From NCBI GenBank assembly GCA_035610365.1, contig CM069433.1, positions 80,510,236 through 80,574,235 of the forward strand: 64,000 bases of DNA. The letters run 5' to 3'. Position numbers and translations under genes: made by a program. Origin of the DNA: Aquatica leii (taxonomy: Eukaryota; Arthropoda; Insecta; Coleoptera; Lampyridae). The notes beneath the pieces were generated by a model. That model did not search any database. It was not told the DNA's origin and was given only the letters and a program-made list of their open reading frames with translations. The stretch's first letter is position 1; the number at the start of each line of letters is the position of its first letter. Positions 12,760 through 22,189 of this stretch are shown here, in pieces.

Positions 12760-13920
12760 TTTTTATTGAATAGTTAAGTTGCAATTAGCGTTGGTTTTTC
12801 TTTGGAATTTTGATACGTAACAGTAAGTTTATTTGTGTTCCAACAATTTTTACATTGCAAATAGTTTTGCACTTCTGCTGACGTTATTTTAACAAGAAAG
12901 TGTCGAAATTGAAACAATTCAAACAAAACAGTGCAATATTATTTCTAGGTGAGCTATTTTGATCATAAAATTTATGGTACTCTTGCACTACTTTAAAATT
13001 TCAAAAAAATGTAGTCACAAAACACATGCAAAATATTTGTTAAATTGCCTGAGCGACGAGGTATATAAATAAAATCGTTTGTGCATATTTATAGGATATT
13101 GTAAAATGTTTGACGTTAAATATTAAAATAAATTAAATTTAGAGGATTTAAACACTGAATTGTTAAAACCGCATTTGGCATATACAACAATCTAATTATT
13201 TAGATAACAAGACGTAATACAGTGTTCCTATCCATAAATAAACAATTGTTCTTATGTAATAGTTTCATACTCCTAACACAGTTTTTACTTTGGACACGTT
13301 TGTGCCATTTCGAATTTACGAGTAGTAGCAAATACGCAAATCAAGGTCAAATAACACCACTAAGAAGAAATATGTAACTAACCTAGTTGAATTTGGTTGC
13401 ACCGCTTGGTAATTAATTTAAAATTATTAATCATCAAAACATCTACTGGAAAAAATTGAAGTATTGAAATTGACCAGCTATCTATAAACGTATATAATCA
13501 ATTTTATAAATTATACTTTTGTTTTATTGGGTAATTTATATTAGGTGTTCTTTTTTGTTATTTATAAGTATTTTGTTTAATGAAATTGTTTGCGGACCGC
13601 TCTACGTGTTTTTAGTTTTTTGTAAGTATTTTCTTTATATCACCTAGCTGTTTTAGTCTTTAGTTTAATTTTCTAATTTTTAAGCTTTAAAAAAGTGTTT
13701 GACAAGTTTAATAGTATCACTCAATTGGTATTGCCGGTCTATTGTTTACTTATGCTGTTTTTATAATTGTTCTATCGTGCAACATTGTTTTTCCTTTATG
13801 AATGCGCGATCTAATATGCGTCAAAGATATATAGAGGTTAAAAGCCATCTTGAGTAACGATGTTAGGATTTAAGATACATTAATAATCCCTAAAAACTAC
13901 AATAAAATTTACTACAGTTA
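12760..13920. other. AT-rich sequence, no gene seen
   Basis: No recognised gene or repeat. If the 12.54-12.75 kb block is a first exon, this would be the start of its intron. Confidence 0.5.
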
Positions 13921-13929
13921 TTTAGTCGT

Positions 13930-14410
13930 CATGACATTTTGGTCCTTCGATACCACAATGAAGTGCAAAGAAGATGCAAACAGATTACAAAATTAGTATT
14001 GGTAAACGGTTTTTGCTTCTGTGTGAATGTCAAATTGACAAAAATAATTATTGATATCATTACGGTCGTAAACATTAGTTGTAGCAACCTGAATCATTAC
14101 AACTGTCTAATAAATTATAAAAATGAACCGCATGGTTCAAATTTTAAATGTAATATAATAAAACTAACACAAAAAATATTAGTGCGACTTTACTAAGAAT
14201 GTACGTAAAACAAATAACTTTTAAACAAACTTAAAATTAATAAACTGCTAAAATATATTCAATTACAATTATATCTCAGAAGGGAAACATAAATTACAAC
14301 TAGAATTCTTTTACAGAACAAAGAAAACGCCAAATCAACACAAAGGCAAAATACGGATGTTTAAACAACGTAACAATTTCTAAATAAATGGATACAAAAT
14401 TTTCTAGCAA
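13930..14410 (+). repeat. Unknown dispersed repeat, copy A (pairs with 51.77-52.21 kb)
   Basis: This block aligns with 51770-52210 in the same orientation. Shared stretches include TGTAATATAATAAAA (14149 and 51952), GCTAAAATATATT (about 14247 and 52055), a TTATATCTCAGAAGG/TTTATCTCAAAAAGA block, AACAAAGAAA, AATACGG and ATACAAAATTTTCT. The translations also correspond: ..DIITVVNI..INYK..FKCNIIKL here against ..DAITITKVNF..VINYK..SKCNIIKF there. The coding similarity suggests part of a protein-coding mobile element, but I do not recognise the family. It lies about 120 bases from the 3' end of the PLE that follows, on the opposite strand. Confidence 0.55.
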
Positions 14411-14527
14411 GCAATTTTATAGAGCAACGAAAACAGATAGAGAATGCCATTGTTTAAAACAAGTTGCAACAAAATCTTTAATTAATAGTGCACACAGTAC
14501 AAAAATTATTGATAACTTTGGTTTTTT

Positions 14528-14920
14528 TCAAACAGAATCATATTTTAATTGCAAGTTAAAATTAAATTGGTAATTGATTAATAAACTTTTACTAAACTGA
14601 CTGATATAATACATTTCAAAGAACTCTAAATTTTTTAAATCCGAAAGATGTTCTTTTAGACGCGTGTTTAACGACCTTTTGGTGTGGCCTATACAAGATT
14701 TATTACACGAGCAAACAAATTGATAAACTCCATTCCTCAAAAGATAATTAAGTAGATCATTTTTAAGAGAAAAGATGCTGTTTAAATTAGGAAGGCTGGT
14801 GAAAGATAACTTGAAAGTATTTTTAAATTGAAGTAAGTATGGTAATGTGTAAAACTTTGATTTATTATTTTGTGAAATGAGAATTAATCTTGTGTGAGAA
14901 GTAATGTTGTTTTTAAACAT
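14528..14920 (-). pseudogene. PLE C-terminal GIY-YIG endonuclease domain
   Basis: A 130-codon open stretch. The GIY motif reads GVY (about residue 66), followed by FVCSCNKS and CIGHTKR, where the YIG tyrosine is replaced by cysteine, then the conserved arginine in TRLKEH. After the EH the usual C-terminal helix continues for about 35 residues to a stop. In PLEs this nuclease makes the target cut for insertion. It is downstream of the RT in the same element, in a different frame because of decay. The Tyr-to-Cys change in YIG probably abolishes activity; this is an inference from the sequence. Confidence 0.8.
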
Positions 14921-15092
14921 TAATTAGTTGTATAAATGATTGATAAGGTGATAAAAAAAATTGTTCTTGGAAGCAATATAGAAAACGTTGTGTAATTGAT
15001 TGTTAAAATCTGAGTTGTTTAAAGGAGCGTTAAAAAATCTATTGAAATTTGAAATTGAATTGAAATTGATTTGAAAATTGAATTAAACTAAT

Positions 15093-15360
15093 TTATGTGA
15101 AAGAGGGTAGCAAGAGTGAAAATTGATAGTATTGACTGTAGTCGTTGGTTCGATAAACTTGAAAAGTTAATTTCTTGTTGAATAAACTAATTTTTAAATC
15201 TAAGAAGGGGATTAAGTTGTCAGATGATTTTTTAACAGCGAATGAAATTCTGTTATGAATGTTGTTGAGAAAAAGAAGGAAGCTATCAAGTAACAAATCA
15301 GACCCATTGGAAATGCAAAAAATATCATCGACGTAACCTTTCCAGAAAAATTTTATTGTT
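15093..15360 (-). pseudogene. PLE reverse transcriptase palm fragment
   Basis: The minus-strand translation gives FWKGYVDDIFCISNG, containing the YxDD catalytic site, then a helix LLDSFLLFLNNIHNRI and the downstream block NLIPFLDLKISLFNKKLTF, which corresponds to the conserved palm-thumb FLDL segment of PLE RTs. The catalytic aspartates are intact in this copy, unlike the second copy near 49.34 kb. The fragment ends in a stop shortly after SQYYQFS, where intact members continue toward the GIY-YIG domain. Confidence 0.8.
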
Positions 15361-16459
15361 AAATTTAAAAAATGTGTTGTTTATACTGAACTTTAAAAAG
15401 AAATAAAGTCATTTGTAACAATATCCAGAAGAGCTGAAGTTGTAAGTAGATTTGCAACTAAATTGATAGTTTTAGAAGGTGGAACTAATAGAAAAAGAGT
15501 TTTGACGTCGAATGATATTAATTGATATAATTTTAGTTTTTGCAGGTCATGAATTAATTGTTTTGAGTTTTTATTAAAAATTTAGATTTAAAGTTTAATT
15601 GGATGTAAAAAATGTTTGACATAAATTAAGAAATAAAGTATGTAGGTGAACTGATAAAAGAAACAATGGGTCTTATCGGAATGCCTGTTTTGTGTATTCT
15701 TGGTAGTGAATATAACAAAGGAATTTGTGGGTTATAATTTTTTTGAAGTTATAGCAGATTTATTGAAAAATTTAAATGTAATTTGACGAGATTTAAGCAA
15801 ATTATATGAAGTGTTAATAGATTTGTTCAAAGGGTTGTGATCAATCAGTTAGAAGTCTTGGTAATTAAGAAAATCTTTGGTCTTATGAATGTACGAATCT
15901 TTATTAATGACGACTATGCAATTACTCTTATCAGATTTCGTTAATATAAGGTTATCGGAACTGATCTTGTTCTTGATTTGTTTGATAATACTGACATCGG
16001 AATGATTTTGACTAACATTATGTGTTTAATATGAAAAAAATGGGAAAATCAGAAAAAATGTTGTCTATCAAATAATTGTGAAACTTAATATTACGATTTT
16101 TAAATAACATGTATTCTACTAAAGCTTTAAAAAGATTAAATTGATTTTCTTTAATAGGAAGTGTCGGAACAAATTTTAGACCTTTATAGTAAATTGATTA
16201 TATTATGATGAAAATTATAAGATGGTGGTTGATTGAATTTATTAGGATATGACTGTTTAAAACTATGAATAAGGAAGTTGTTTTTTGTAAAATCAGGTTC
16301 TTAAAAATATGGTAACTGTCAAATTTTAGAAGTAACTTATTAAACAAATGATTACCTGGTTGATTAACCTTGTTTATGTTGTCTCTATCTAAGCAATCCC
16401 AAGTAGCTGGCTGAAGAAACAATATTATGTCTATGTGCAGATATCTCCTACTTCTGCTA

Positions 16460-16910
16460 CTATAAACGGCCTTGGACCAACTTTAATATAAATTATAGAT
16501 AATTTTGTTTGTATTTGCAATTAACTGAAGACAAAACAAACTAAGCAAACATTCAAAGAATAACCCGCCTCAAAGCGCCATATTAACATTTTGAAACGCC
16601 ATGTACATTTAAGTGCGCTTTCGAATATTAACTTTAGAAATACCGTACGCGTTTTAATAGCTATGCTATCATTATCTTAGTTACATTAATACATTAAACT
16701 AGAACTATTTTATTTATATTTCATGCGCTTTAATGCACATAGTCGGTCATTTAGGTTTAAAAGTTAACAACATTTGACTTTAAAACAGTTGTCAGTTCTA
16801 AAAATAGCTTAAAAAATTAGTTAGGAAACCCAAAAGATCCAGTAGACGTTAAAAATAAATGCGGAATATATACTATCAAAACTGCGAACAATTATATCGA
16901 TGGCCTAAGT
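16460..16910. other. AT-rich sequence, no gene seen
   Basis: Region between the PLE 5' side and the direct repeats; no frame or repeat recognised. Confidence 0.5.
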
Positions 16911-16915
16911 GCAAA

Positions 16916-16996
16916 ACGTCGTAGCCCACAAAAAATGCCAAAATTCCATTTTAGTGTCATTTGCACATTTTGACAAAATGTTGTAACCCGCAGACG
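16916..16996 (+). repeat. Direct repeat block, left copy (GTYGTAASCCRCA motif)
   Basis: Block running from TCGTAGCCCACA through TAGTGTCATTTGC and AAAAT to GTTGTAACCCGCAG. It matches, in the same orientation, the block at 17947-17996 (TCGTAAGCCACA, TTGTGTCAGTTAC, AAAAA, GTCGCAACCCGCAA). A further single motif lies at 17063-17077 (ACGTCGTAAGCCACA). Five motif copies in about 1.1 kb, clustered on both sides of a DUF7869-like coding remnant, suggest terminal or subterminal repeats of one element. Confidence 0.5.
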
Positions 16997-17439
16997 CCTT
17001 GAATATTCAATTAACGCGCCAAAATAAAAAGTCGTATTAGTAACTTACGTGGATTCGCTTGTAAAACGTCGTAAGCCACATTTGAGCATTAAAGAGTAGT
17101 TTTTTCATCTTATCAGGTATGTATTTTGTGATAACAGTGCTATTTAATAAGTAACAGAATTTGTAGGGTGTAGGGTTTTGTTGTAAGATACGAATATGTG
17201 TAGGTATTACCAGTGATACTTTAATTGGGCAAAAGAAATTTGTCTAGTGGAATGCGACGTTTTGTCTGTTGTGTTTAATTTAGGGTGGCGACATGTTAAC
17301 GTCGTAATAATCATTAAATTGGTCTATAAAAAAACATCTTACTCGTACCGAAAAATTGTAACGTAAATAACTAATACTTTTTCATTCATCTGCCCAGTCA
17401 GTACCCAATATTAATAAAAGAAGCTAGAAAGAATCCCGT

Positions 17440-17870
17440 CCCTTTCGAAATTCGCTATCTTAACATGACTTCTTAAAATATGAATGTAAAGCTAATTTTA
17501 AATATCAGTCTATTCGTCCTGGACGAAAAAAAAACGATTTAACCGCAAATCAATTAAAATGTTTAAAGTACGAGTTTGATGGAATTATCTATTACAAAAC
17601 GGATTACCAAAAAGAGTGTTATACACCACTTCCGCAAAGACTAAACGGTAATCTTACTGCAAGCATTCCCTAAGAACAATTATTGTACAAAAACAGACTT
17701 CCAATAATGAAACAAAAATATGACCATCTTTAAGAACTAACACAAGTTCTACCACTTGAAGCAAAAACGTTTTGCGACAACATTCCTTTTTGCTCCAAAA
17801 AAAAGAAAAATAATTTTTGCATCTGTTCAATACGAATAAATATTTTGACTGTTCTATCTATGCCATTTTT
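17440..17870 (+). pseudogene. DUF7869-like protein, C-terminal tail remnant
   Basis: Plus-strand coding of about 120 codons with two visible stops. It runs from YECKANFKYQSIRPGRKK through LKYEFDGIIYYKTDY, then LYKNRLPIMKQKYDHL and ELTQVLPLEAKTFCDNIPF. This resembles the C-terminal end I remember for insect DUF7869 proteins, where a basic GR-K segment is followed by an LY..LPI...KY.DL..L segment and a final aromatic-rich helix. The function of that family is not known to me. The upstream part of the protein is not detectable here. A second, more N-terminal piece of such a protein lies at 45.5-46.2 kb. Confidence 0.45.
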
Positions 17871-17946
17871 CTAATAAAGACTTTTACTTTTTTGATACCA
17901 TATTGTGTTTCGTTTGGTTACTTTACTTAGAACATATTGTTCGTAA

Positions 17947-17996
17947 GATCGTAAGCCACAATTGTGTCAGTTACAAAAAGTCGCAACCCGCAAATT
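17947..17996 (+). repeat. Direct repeat block, right copy (GTYGTAASCCRCA motif)
   Basis: Homologous in the same orientation to 16916-16996, with about 12 bases fewer between its two motif copies. With the left block it brackets the DUF7869-like remnant. Direct rather than inverted orientation argues against ordinary TIRs. Confidence 0.5.
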
Positions 17997-18084
17997 TTTG
18001 GGAAAAAACAGAATAAATAACAGTATTGTTTGAAAATATAACACAATGTTTAACTAACTAAAATATAAATCCATGAAACTGCCG

Positions 18085-18156
18085 AGTGTTATCAAAATAA
18101 AAAGTTTTTTGTTTCTCTTGTACAATTAGAGTTTTTGGGATTGCCACATTTTGCGC
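18085..18156 (+). pseudogene. PLE GIY-YIG domain, left half (interrupted by transposon)
   Basis: Immediately left of the TTAA at 18157-18160. Read in the frame that continues across a single TTAA into 22057, the codons give ..WDCHILRL then SYRYIRQIKKP, which can be aligned with the CxxC..YIGQT part of a PLE GIY-YIG domain, with several substitutions explicable by transitions. The left part alone would not be recognised, so the join is inferred from the position of the right half. Confidence 0.3.
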
Positions 18157-18160
18157 TTAA

Positions 18161-18173
18161 GGCTGGCATTTAC
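18161..18173 (+). repeat. Left terminal inverted repeat
   Basis: GGCTGGCATTTAC directly after the TTAA. It is matched by its reverse complement at 22040-22052. Including the TTAA and the adjacent GC, the inverted identity is 19 bases. Confidence 0.8.
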
Positions 18174-18483
18174 CTAAAAGCAATTTCTATTTGAAGTATG
18201 TTTAGTTGCCTAGTTAGTAATAATAAAAGCGTCTATTTTGTATGTGTTGACAAACTTAGGACGGGTAAAGGTAAAGCGGATTAACTCTTATTGTACGGAA
18301 ATTGACCAGTTTAAAATTTTCTTAGAATTTTGTACACAAAACTAGTCTGCATTAACTAAAAATAATAAGTATCTGCATATTTGCCAAGGTAAAAAATTGT
18401 GAAACTGTTTAATTCTTATTCCATTAGTAACCTACACGCCTTCTCGATTGGTTGTATCTTATGATTTTAAACTTAAATTAATA

Positions 18484-20022
18484 ATGGGAAGTAAACGTGG
18501 CGCGTATTTATCTAAACTTAAAAGCCGTAAAAAGCAAATAAAACGCGCACGTTTAGCAGTGCAAAAAAAACAATTTTGGTGTTTAGTGACTCAACAATGA
18601 ATTCAAGTGATAATTATGTTGGGGGGATTACACTCAAGTTATTGTGGATGCTAATTCTACTTTTCCGCAATCATCAAAAGAGTTGTCTAGCGCTGAAATT
18701 CCTAAGTTAGTGGTAGAAGTTGAAAAACATCAAGTGTCTTTCAATCCTACCGAACGAAGAATAGTGGATATCTAGTTCTTATTTCAATCTCTTCAGACTT
18801 TTAAACACAATGGTTTTAATTGTACATTTTGTGATGTAGAAATTATTAAGGAACAGCGACTTGGTTTTTGAAGCATTTTTACAACTAAATATAAAATGTG
18901 TAACCAAATTGACACTTTATCCACAGAAGATCCAACTAAATCTCAGCTTGATGTTACAACAGCTGCCGTATCAGGTAATTAAATTCAAATCTTTAACTTT
19001 AATAGTAAATAACTTATGTAGTAAAGTGTCTTACCGTATTCCGCATAATTTTGATGTCTTTCCATTACTGTTTTTATGTGTTTTTGCAGGGATTCTATGC
19101 AGCGGTGAAAGTTATGCATGTTTAGAAGAAATCACATGTGCATTAAATATTCCATCTATTTCGAGTCGTACACCAGCAAACGGTATACCATGGCATAACA
19201 ACCTTAGCATGGGATGAAATTATACAAGCCGGAAAAATCAAAAAGCAGCTAGCAATAGAAACTGGCAAAGTTGATGACAACGGAGTACCAATCATTACCG
19301 TAGCGGCAGATGGTGCGTGGTCAAAACGTTCTTATAAGTCAAACTATAATGCATTATCGGGCGTAGGTGCAATTATCGGTTGGCGAACTAAAAAAGTTTT
19401 ATTCATCGGCACAAGAAACAAGTATTGTCGAATATGCCATCAACCAGAAAACGCGCAGGTACCAACTGAACACGACTGTTTCAAAAATTGAAACTCTTCT
19501 ACAACTGCTATGGAAGGGAGAATAATCGTAGAGGGATTCAAAGAATCGATTGAAATGCATGGTCTTATTTATGGAAAACTAATAGGGGACGACGATAGTA
19601 GCGTTATGCGAAAACTTAGAGATGCTGCTCCTTATGGCCCACAATTTTTAATTCAAAAGATTGAATGTAAAAATCATATCCTTAGAAATTTAGAAAACAA
19701 AATAAGAGAAACAACTAAAAAACCTAAAATAGTTCCATCTATTAAATCACATTTATTAAAAAATCAGTTACGTTTTCGTTACGCCGTGACAAAGGCAAAA
19801 GAAAAAATATTGTTTCTTAAATCCGATATTTTGAACTGTTGTAAACATATTTTTGGTGAACACTCAAGTTGTGCGGATTACTTTTGCAAGGGTCTGAAGC
19901 AAAATGAAACCAACATGTATACCGAATTTATGTCTAGCACTATTTACGAGGATGTTGTAAGTGCGGTTAATAGGGTAGCTATTCATGCAAATAGTTTAAT
20001 AGAAAAGGTTGACAATAATTAA
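18484..20022 (+). pseudogene. Mutator-like transposase domain protein, with one intron
   Basis: The start chosen is the ATG at 18484 after an A-rich leader; it opens a basic N-terminus (MGSKRGAYLSKLKSRKKQIK). A stop follows at about 18597. The frame is recognisable again before 18974, with RRIVDI..FLFQSLQTF, a CTFC pair and QLDVTTAAVSG. The second exon starts at 19090 and continues GILCSGESYACLEEITCAL. After a frameshift near 19170 it gives ITVAADGAWSKRSYKSNYN, then a GVGAIIGWRTKKVLFIG block, NKYCRICHQ..EHDCFKN, a TGA in place of a Trp codon at 19489-19491, and GDDDSS. The ADG and GDDDSS aspartates are candidates for the catalytic DDE residues. It should bind element ends and catalyse excision and insertion. 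The protein appears to continue into the YqaJ domain. Confidence 0.8.
18975..19089 (+). other. Spliceosomal intron in the transposase
   Basis: The donor is CAG|GTAATT and the acceptor is TTTTTGCAG|GG, after a pyrimidine-rich tract. Removing these 115 bases joins ..AAVSG to ILCSGE.. in frame, exactly as the family protein reads across this point. Without splicing, the frame runs through non-family sequence. This supports a eukaryotic host and a genuinely expressed ancestral gene. Confidence 0.8.
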
Positions 20023-20023
20023 A

Positions 20024-21005
20024 CAATTTAAATTTAAATAATTCACAAGGAGGTTCTTATACATCACGATGCAAAGCTGTGGTTACGTCTTTTAATAATA
20101 ACGCAGAGTTAAGTTATAAATTGCAAAAATTGTTAAGTACACGTAGTCCAGGAAAATATACTACGTCCTATTCACAGAAAAAAGTTAGAAACTTGAATTA
20201 TAGACGCAGACAGAGTGCTACGAATCAAGGCATGAGAAGAAAAAAGGTATTTTCTTCTGCCGATAATGACGGCGATTATGGAGAAAACGCCGGTACTCAG
20301 GATATGGAGACTTATACTTATTTAGAAAAAGAAGCAACATTTCTTGAACAATTGAAATCCGAAAATCCGGTAGAAATACAAAAATTAACGGTAGGTCAAA
20401 AAGAAAACTCGTTATGGAAAAATATGAGGATAAAAAGACTAACTGCATCCAATTTTGGTAAAGTTATAAAGTTAAAGAAAACCACTTCCACGTCAAACAC
20501 AGTCAAAGGTCTACTGTATCAAGAATTTTTGGGATCTTTGGCAACGCAGCATGGCATTCAAAACGAAGCTAGAGCAATTGCTCAATTCCAAGGAATAACT
20601 GGACTAGAAGTTACGCGTTGTGGTCTTTTTATAGATTTAAAATATCGATTTCTAGCTGCATCTCCTGATGGACTAGTAGGTGATGATGCTATTGTGGAAA
20701 TAAAATGCCCTTATAATGCAAGAATGTCAACACCAAAAGAAGCAACTGAAAAAAAAGTTCAATTAAAAGCTAATGACAATTACATGCATCAAGTTCAAGG
20801 CCAATTGAACATTACGAACAAAGAAAAATGCTATTTTGTTGTCTGGGCTCCACAAGATTTATTTTATCAAATTATACACAAAGACGAAGCTTTCTGGGAG
20901 AGACAAGTACACAAACTTACTAATTTTTACAAAAAAGCACTTTTGCCTGAATTAATCGATCCCCGTAAAGCAAGAGGCCAGGAATTGCGAAATATACATA
21001 TTTAA
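20024..21005 (+). CDS. YqaJ-type (PD-(D/E)XK) nuclease domain
   Basis: The longest open frame of the window, about 325 codons to the TAA at 21003. A Gly-Ser-Tyr segment (SQGGSYTSRCKAVV) opens it. After a basic, low-complexity linker come LTASNFGKVI, then GIQNEARAIAQF with the first conserved Glu, AASPDGLVGD with the metal-binding Asp (codon 20667-20669), EIKCPY as the ExK motif, and a MHQVQGQLNI helix. These are the signature motifs of YqaJ/lambda-exonuclease-like recombinases, and all catalytic residues look intact. There is no suitable ATG at the frame start and it begins right after a frameshift at 20022-20024, so it was probably the C-terminal half of the upstream transposase. YqaJ proteins are also known as companions of ISL2EU transposons. 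Its role here (end processing or repair during transposition) is inference. Confidence 0.8.
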
Positions 21006-21009
21006 TTTT

Positions 21010-22030
21010 TTTTTACTTTAGTATTGTTTTGCACCTTGTACATATGTATATTGATTAATTTATTTTCACATATTGAATAGATATTAATACAGCCGTAAAT
21101 AACTGTAACTGATTTATTATTGGACTTTATATTTAACTTATTTTAAATTATAATAATTATGTAGTCGGTAAGTGCTTGTTATATGAAGGCTTGATTATGT
21201 TAAAAAGATTTAGCAAAACATCGCCAATCTATTTACATTTATATTATTTTTAATTAAGTAACAGAAAAATTGCCGATATCCTGTCTGTAATGATTATACT
21301 AATTAATAAAAATTATTATTACTATTAATATTAAAATGCGGCGAGGTAATGTTTGGTTCATCTTGAATTTAAATTATTCGTTACAATTTATTGTGTTCGT
21401 ACTCGATTAAGAATCGCTGTCGATAATTTTTAATGCAATAAATATATTCAAAATACTCAGTAAAAAAACTGTAAAATACTGTATTATCGCATTCGAGTGT
21501 AAATAAAATATTACAAACTTACTGCCTATTGTCTATTTACACAGAAGTTTTTCAACCATGTATACCTACCCATACTACTGTTGTAATCCTATTGTTTGCA
21601 GTGCATTGGTCGGCACGTAGTAACATAGCAGTGCAGGTATAAATTCATATTGCAATGTTTGTTGCCTATGCTTCAAGTTAAATATGATGATTTCTAGGAG
21701 TTTTCCAAAAAAATATTTCCATTTTATTACGAAAAAATTAGATTTTGAAAAAAAAATGAAAACCAGAACTTAAAAGAAATAGGTTTTATCTATCTATTGA
21801 CATGGAAATTTTTTAAATATTTGTATTTTTGTAAACACTATTTAAGAATTCGTTAATATAATTGAGTTTTACGGTTTTTAATGCTGAATAGTTATTTTTT
21901 ATAAATTTAAGATAAACGCTCTGTCAGTAGATAGACTAAACATTAATTGTTAAGAAAAAAAATTGTACGCAGTTCCTACTTTAAAACTAGCTTTACAAAA
22001 TCGGAAAAAATGTACATAAAACATAGTATA
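21010..22030. other. 3' non-coding part of the TTAA transposon
   Basis: AT-rich and without coding. It lies between the YqaJ stop and the right TIR. Confidence 0.6.
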
Positions 22031-22039
22031 TTTGTAGGT

Positions 22040-22052
22040 GTAAATGCCAGCC
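22040..22052 (-). repeat. Right terminal inverted repeat
   Basis: GTAAATGCCAGCC directly before TTAA, the exact reverse complement of the left end. Confidence 0.8.
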
Positions 22053-22056
22053 TTAA

Positions 22057-22185
22057 GCTATCGATATATAAGACAAATCAAGAAACCGATTAATGTTCGG
22101 TTTAAAGAGCATTTGGTTCACATTAAATACAAAAAAGTAGATAAGTCCAGCGTTGCTAGCCATATATTTAATCAAAAAAACATAA
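22057..22185 (+). pseudogene. PLE GIY-YIG domain, right half
   Basis: Plus-strand codons right after the TTAA read SYRYIRQIKKPINVRFKEHL, then VHIKYKKVDKSSVASHIFNQ. This matches the YIGQT-R-I-xxR-KEH core and the K-SAVAEH segment that follows in many PLE GIY-YIG domains. It belongs to a PLE lineage different from the 14.5 kb and 26.9 kb copies. Nothing upstream of the YIG region survives on this side because the TTAA transposon lies there. Confidence 0.65.
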
Positions 22186-22189
22186 AAAC

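Larger units (their letters stand above)
14528..16450 (-). mobile_element. Penelope-like element, nearly full-length but decayed
   Basis: Minus strand, read from 16450 to 14528, with PLE landmarks in the expected order. The N-terminal part carries GNHLFNKLLLKF (about 16350). A KSDKSNCIVVINK block follows at about 15930, then the RT finger block LPRIHKTGIPIRPIVSF at about 15700. YVDDIF, with both catalytic aspartates, lies near 15340; FLDLKI near 15210; and the GIY-YIG endonuclease (GVYQFVC..CIGHTKR..RLKEH) near 14720. Known biology: PLE reverse transcriptase is related to telomerase, and GIY-YIG cuts the target DNA. Frameshifts and stops between the open pieces (16198-16422, 15093-15296, 14528-14920) make it inactive. 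Confidence 0.85.
18157..22056 (+). mobile_element. DNA transposon with TTAA duplications (Kolobok/MULE-like), Mutator-type transposase and YqaJ nuclease
   Basis: Bounded by TTAA at 18157-18160 and TTAA at 22053-22056. The 3892-base interior begins GGCTGGCATTTAC and ends with its exact reverse complement GTAAATGCCAGCC; an imperfect extension (CCTAAAAG against ACCTACAA) follows. The interior codes on the + strand for a Mutator-like transposase domain and a YqaJ-type nuclease domain. TTAA duplications are known for piggyBac and Kolobok superfamilies; the transposase is clearly not piggyBac-like, so Kolobok or a MULE-related lineage is the best placement, by inference. Decay is modest, with one frameshift and one stop in the transposase and one frameshift before YqaJ, so this is among the younger elements of the window. 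Non-coding flanks inside the element are 18161-18480 and 21009-22052. Confidence 0.8.

Noticed and set aside
18861-19217. 118-codon ORF as a separate gene
   Set aside because: It reads through the intron 18975-19089 in a non-family frame; only its last part corresponds to real coding of the transposase.
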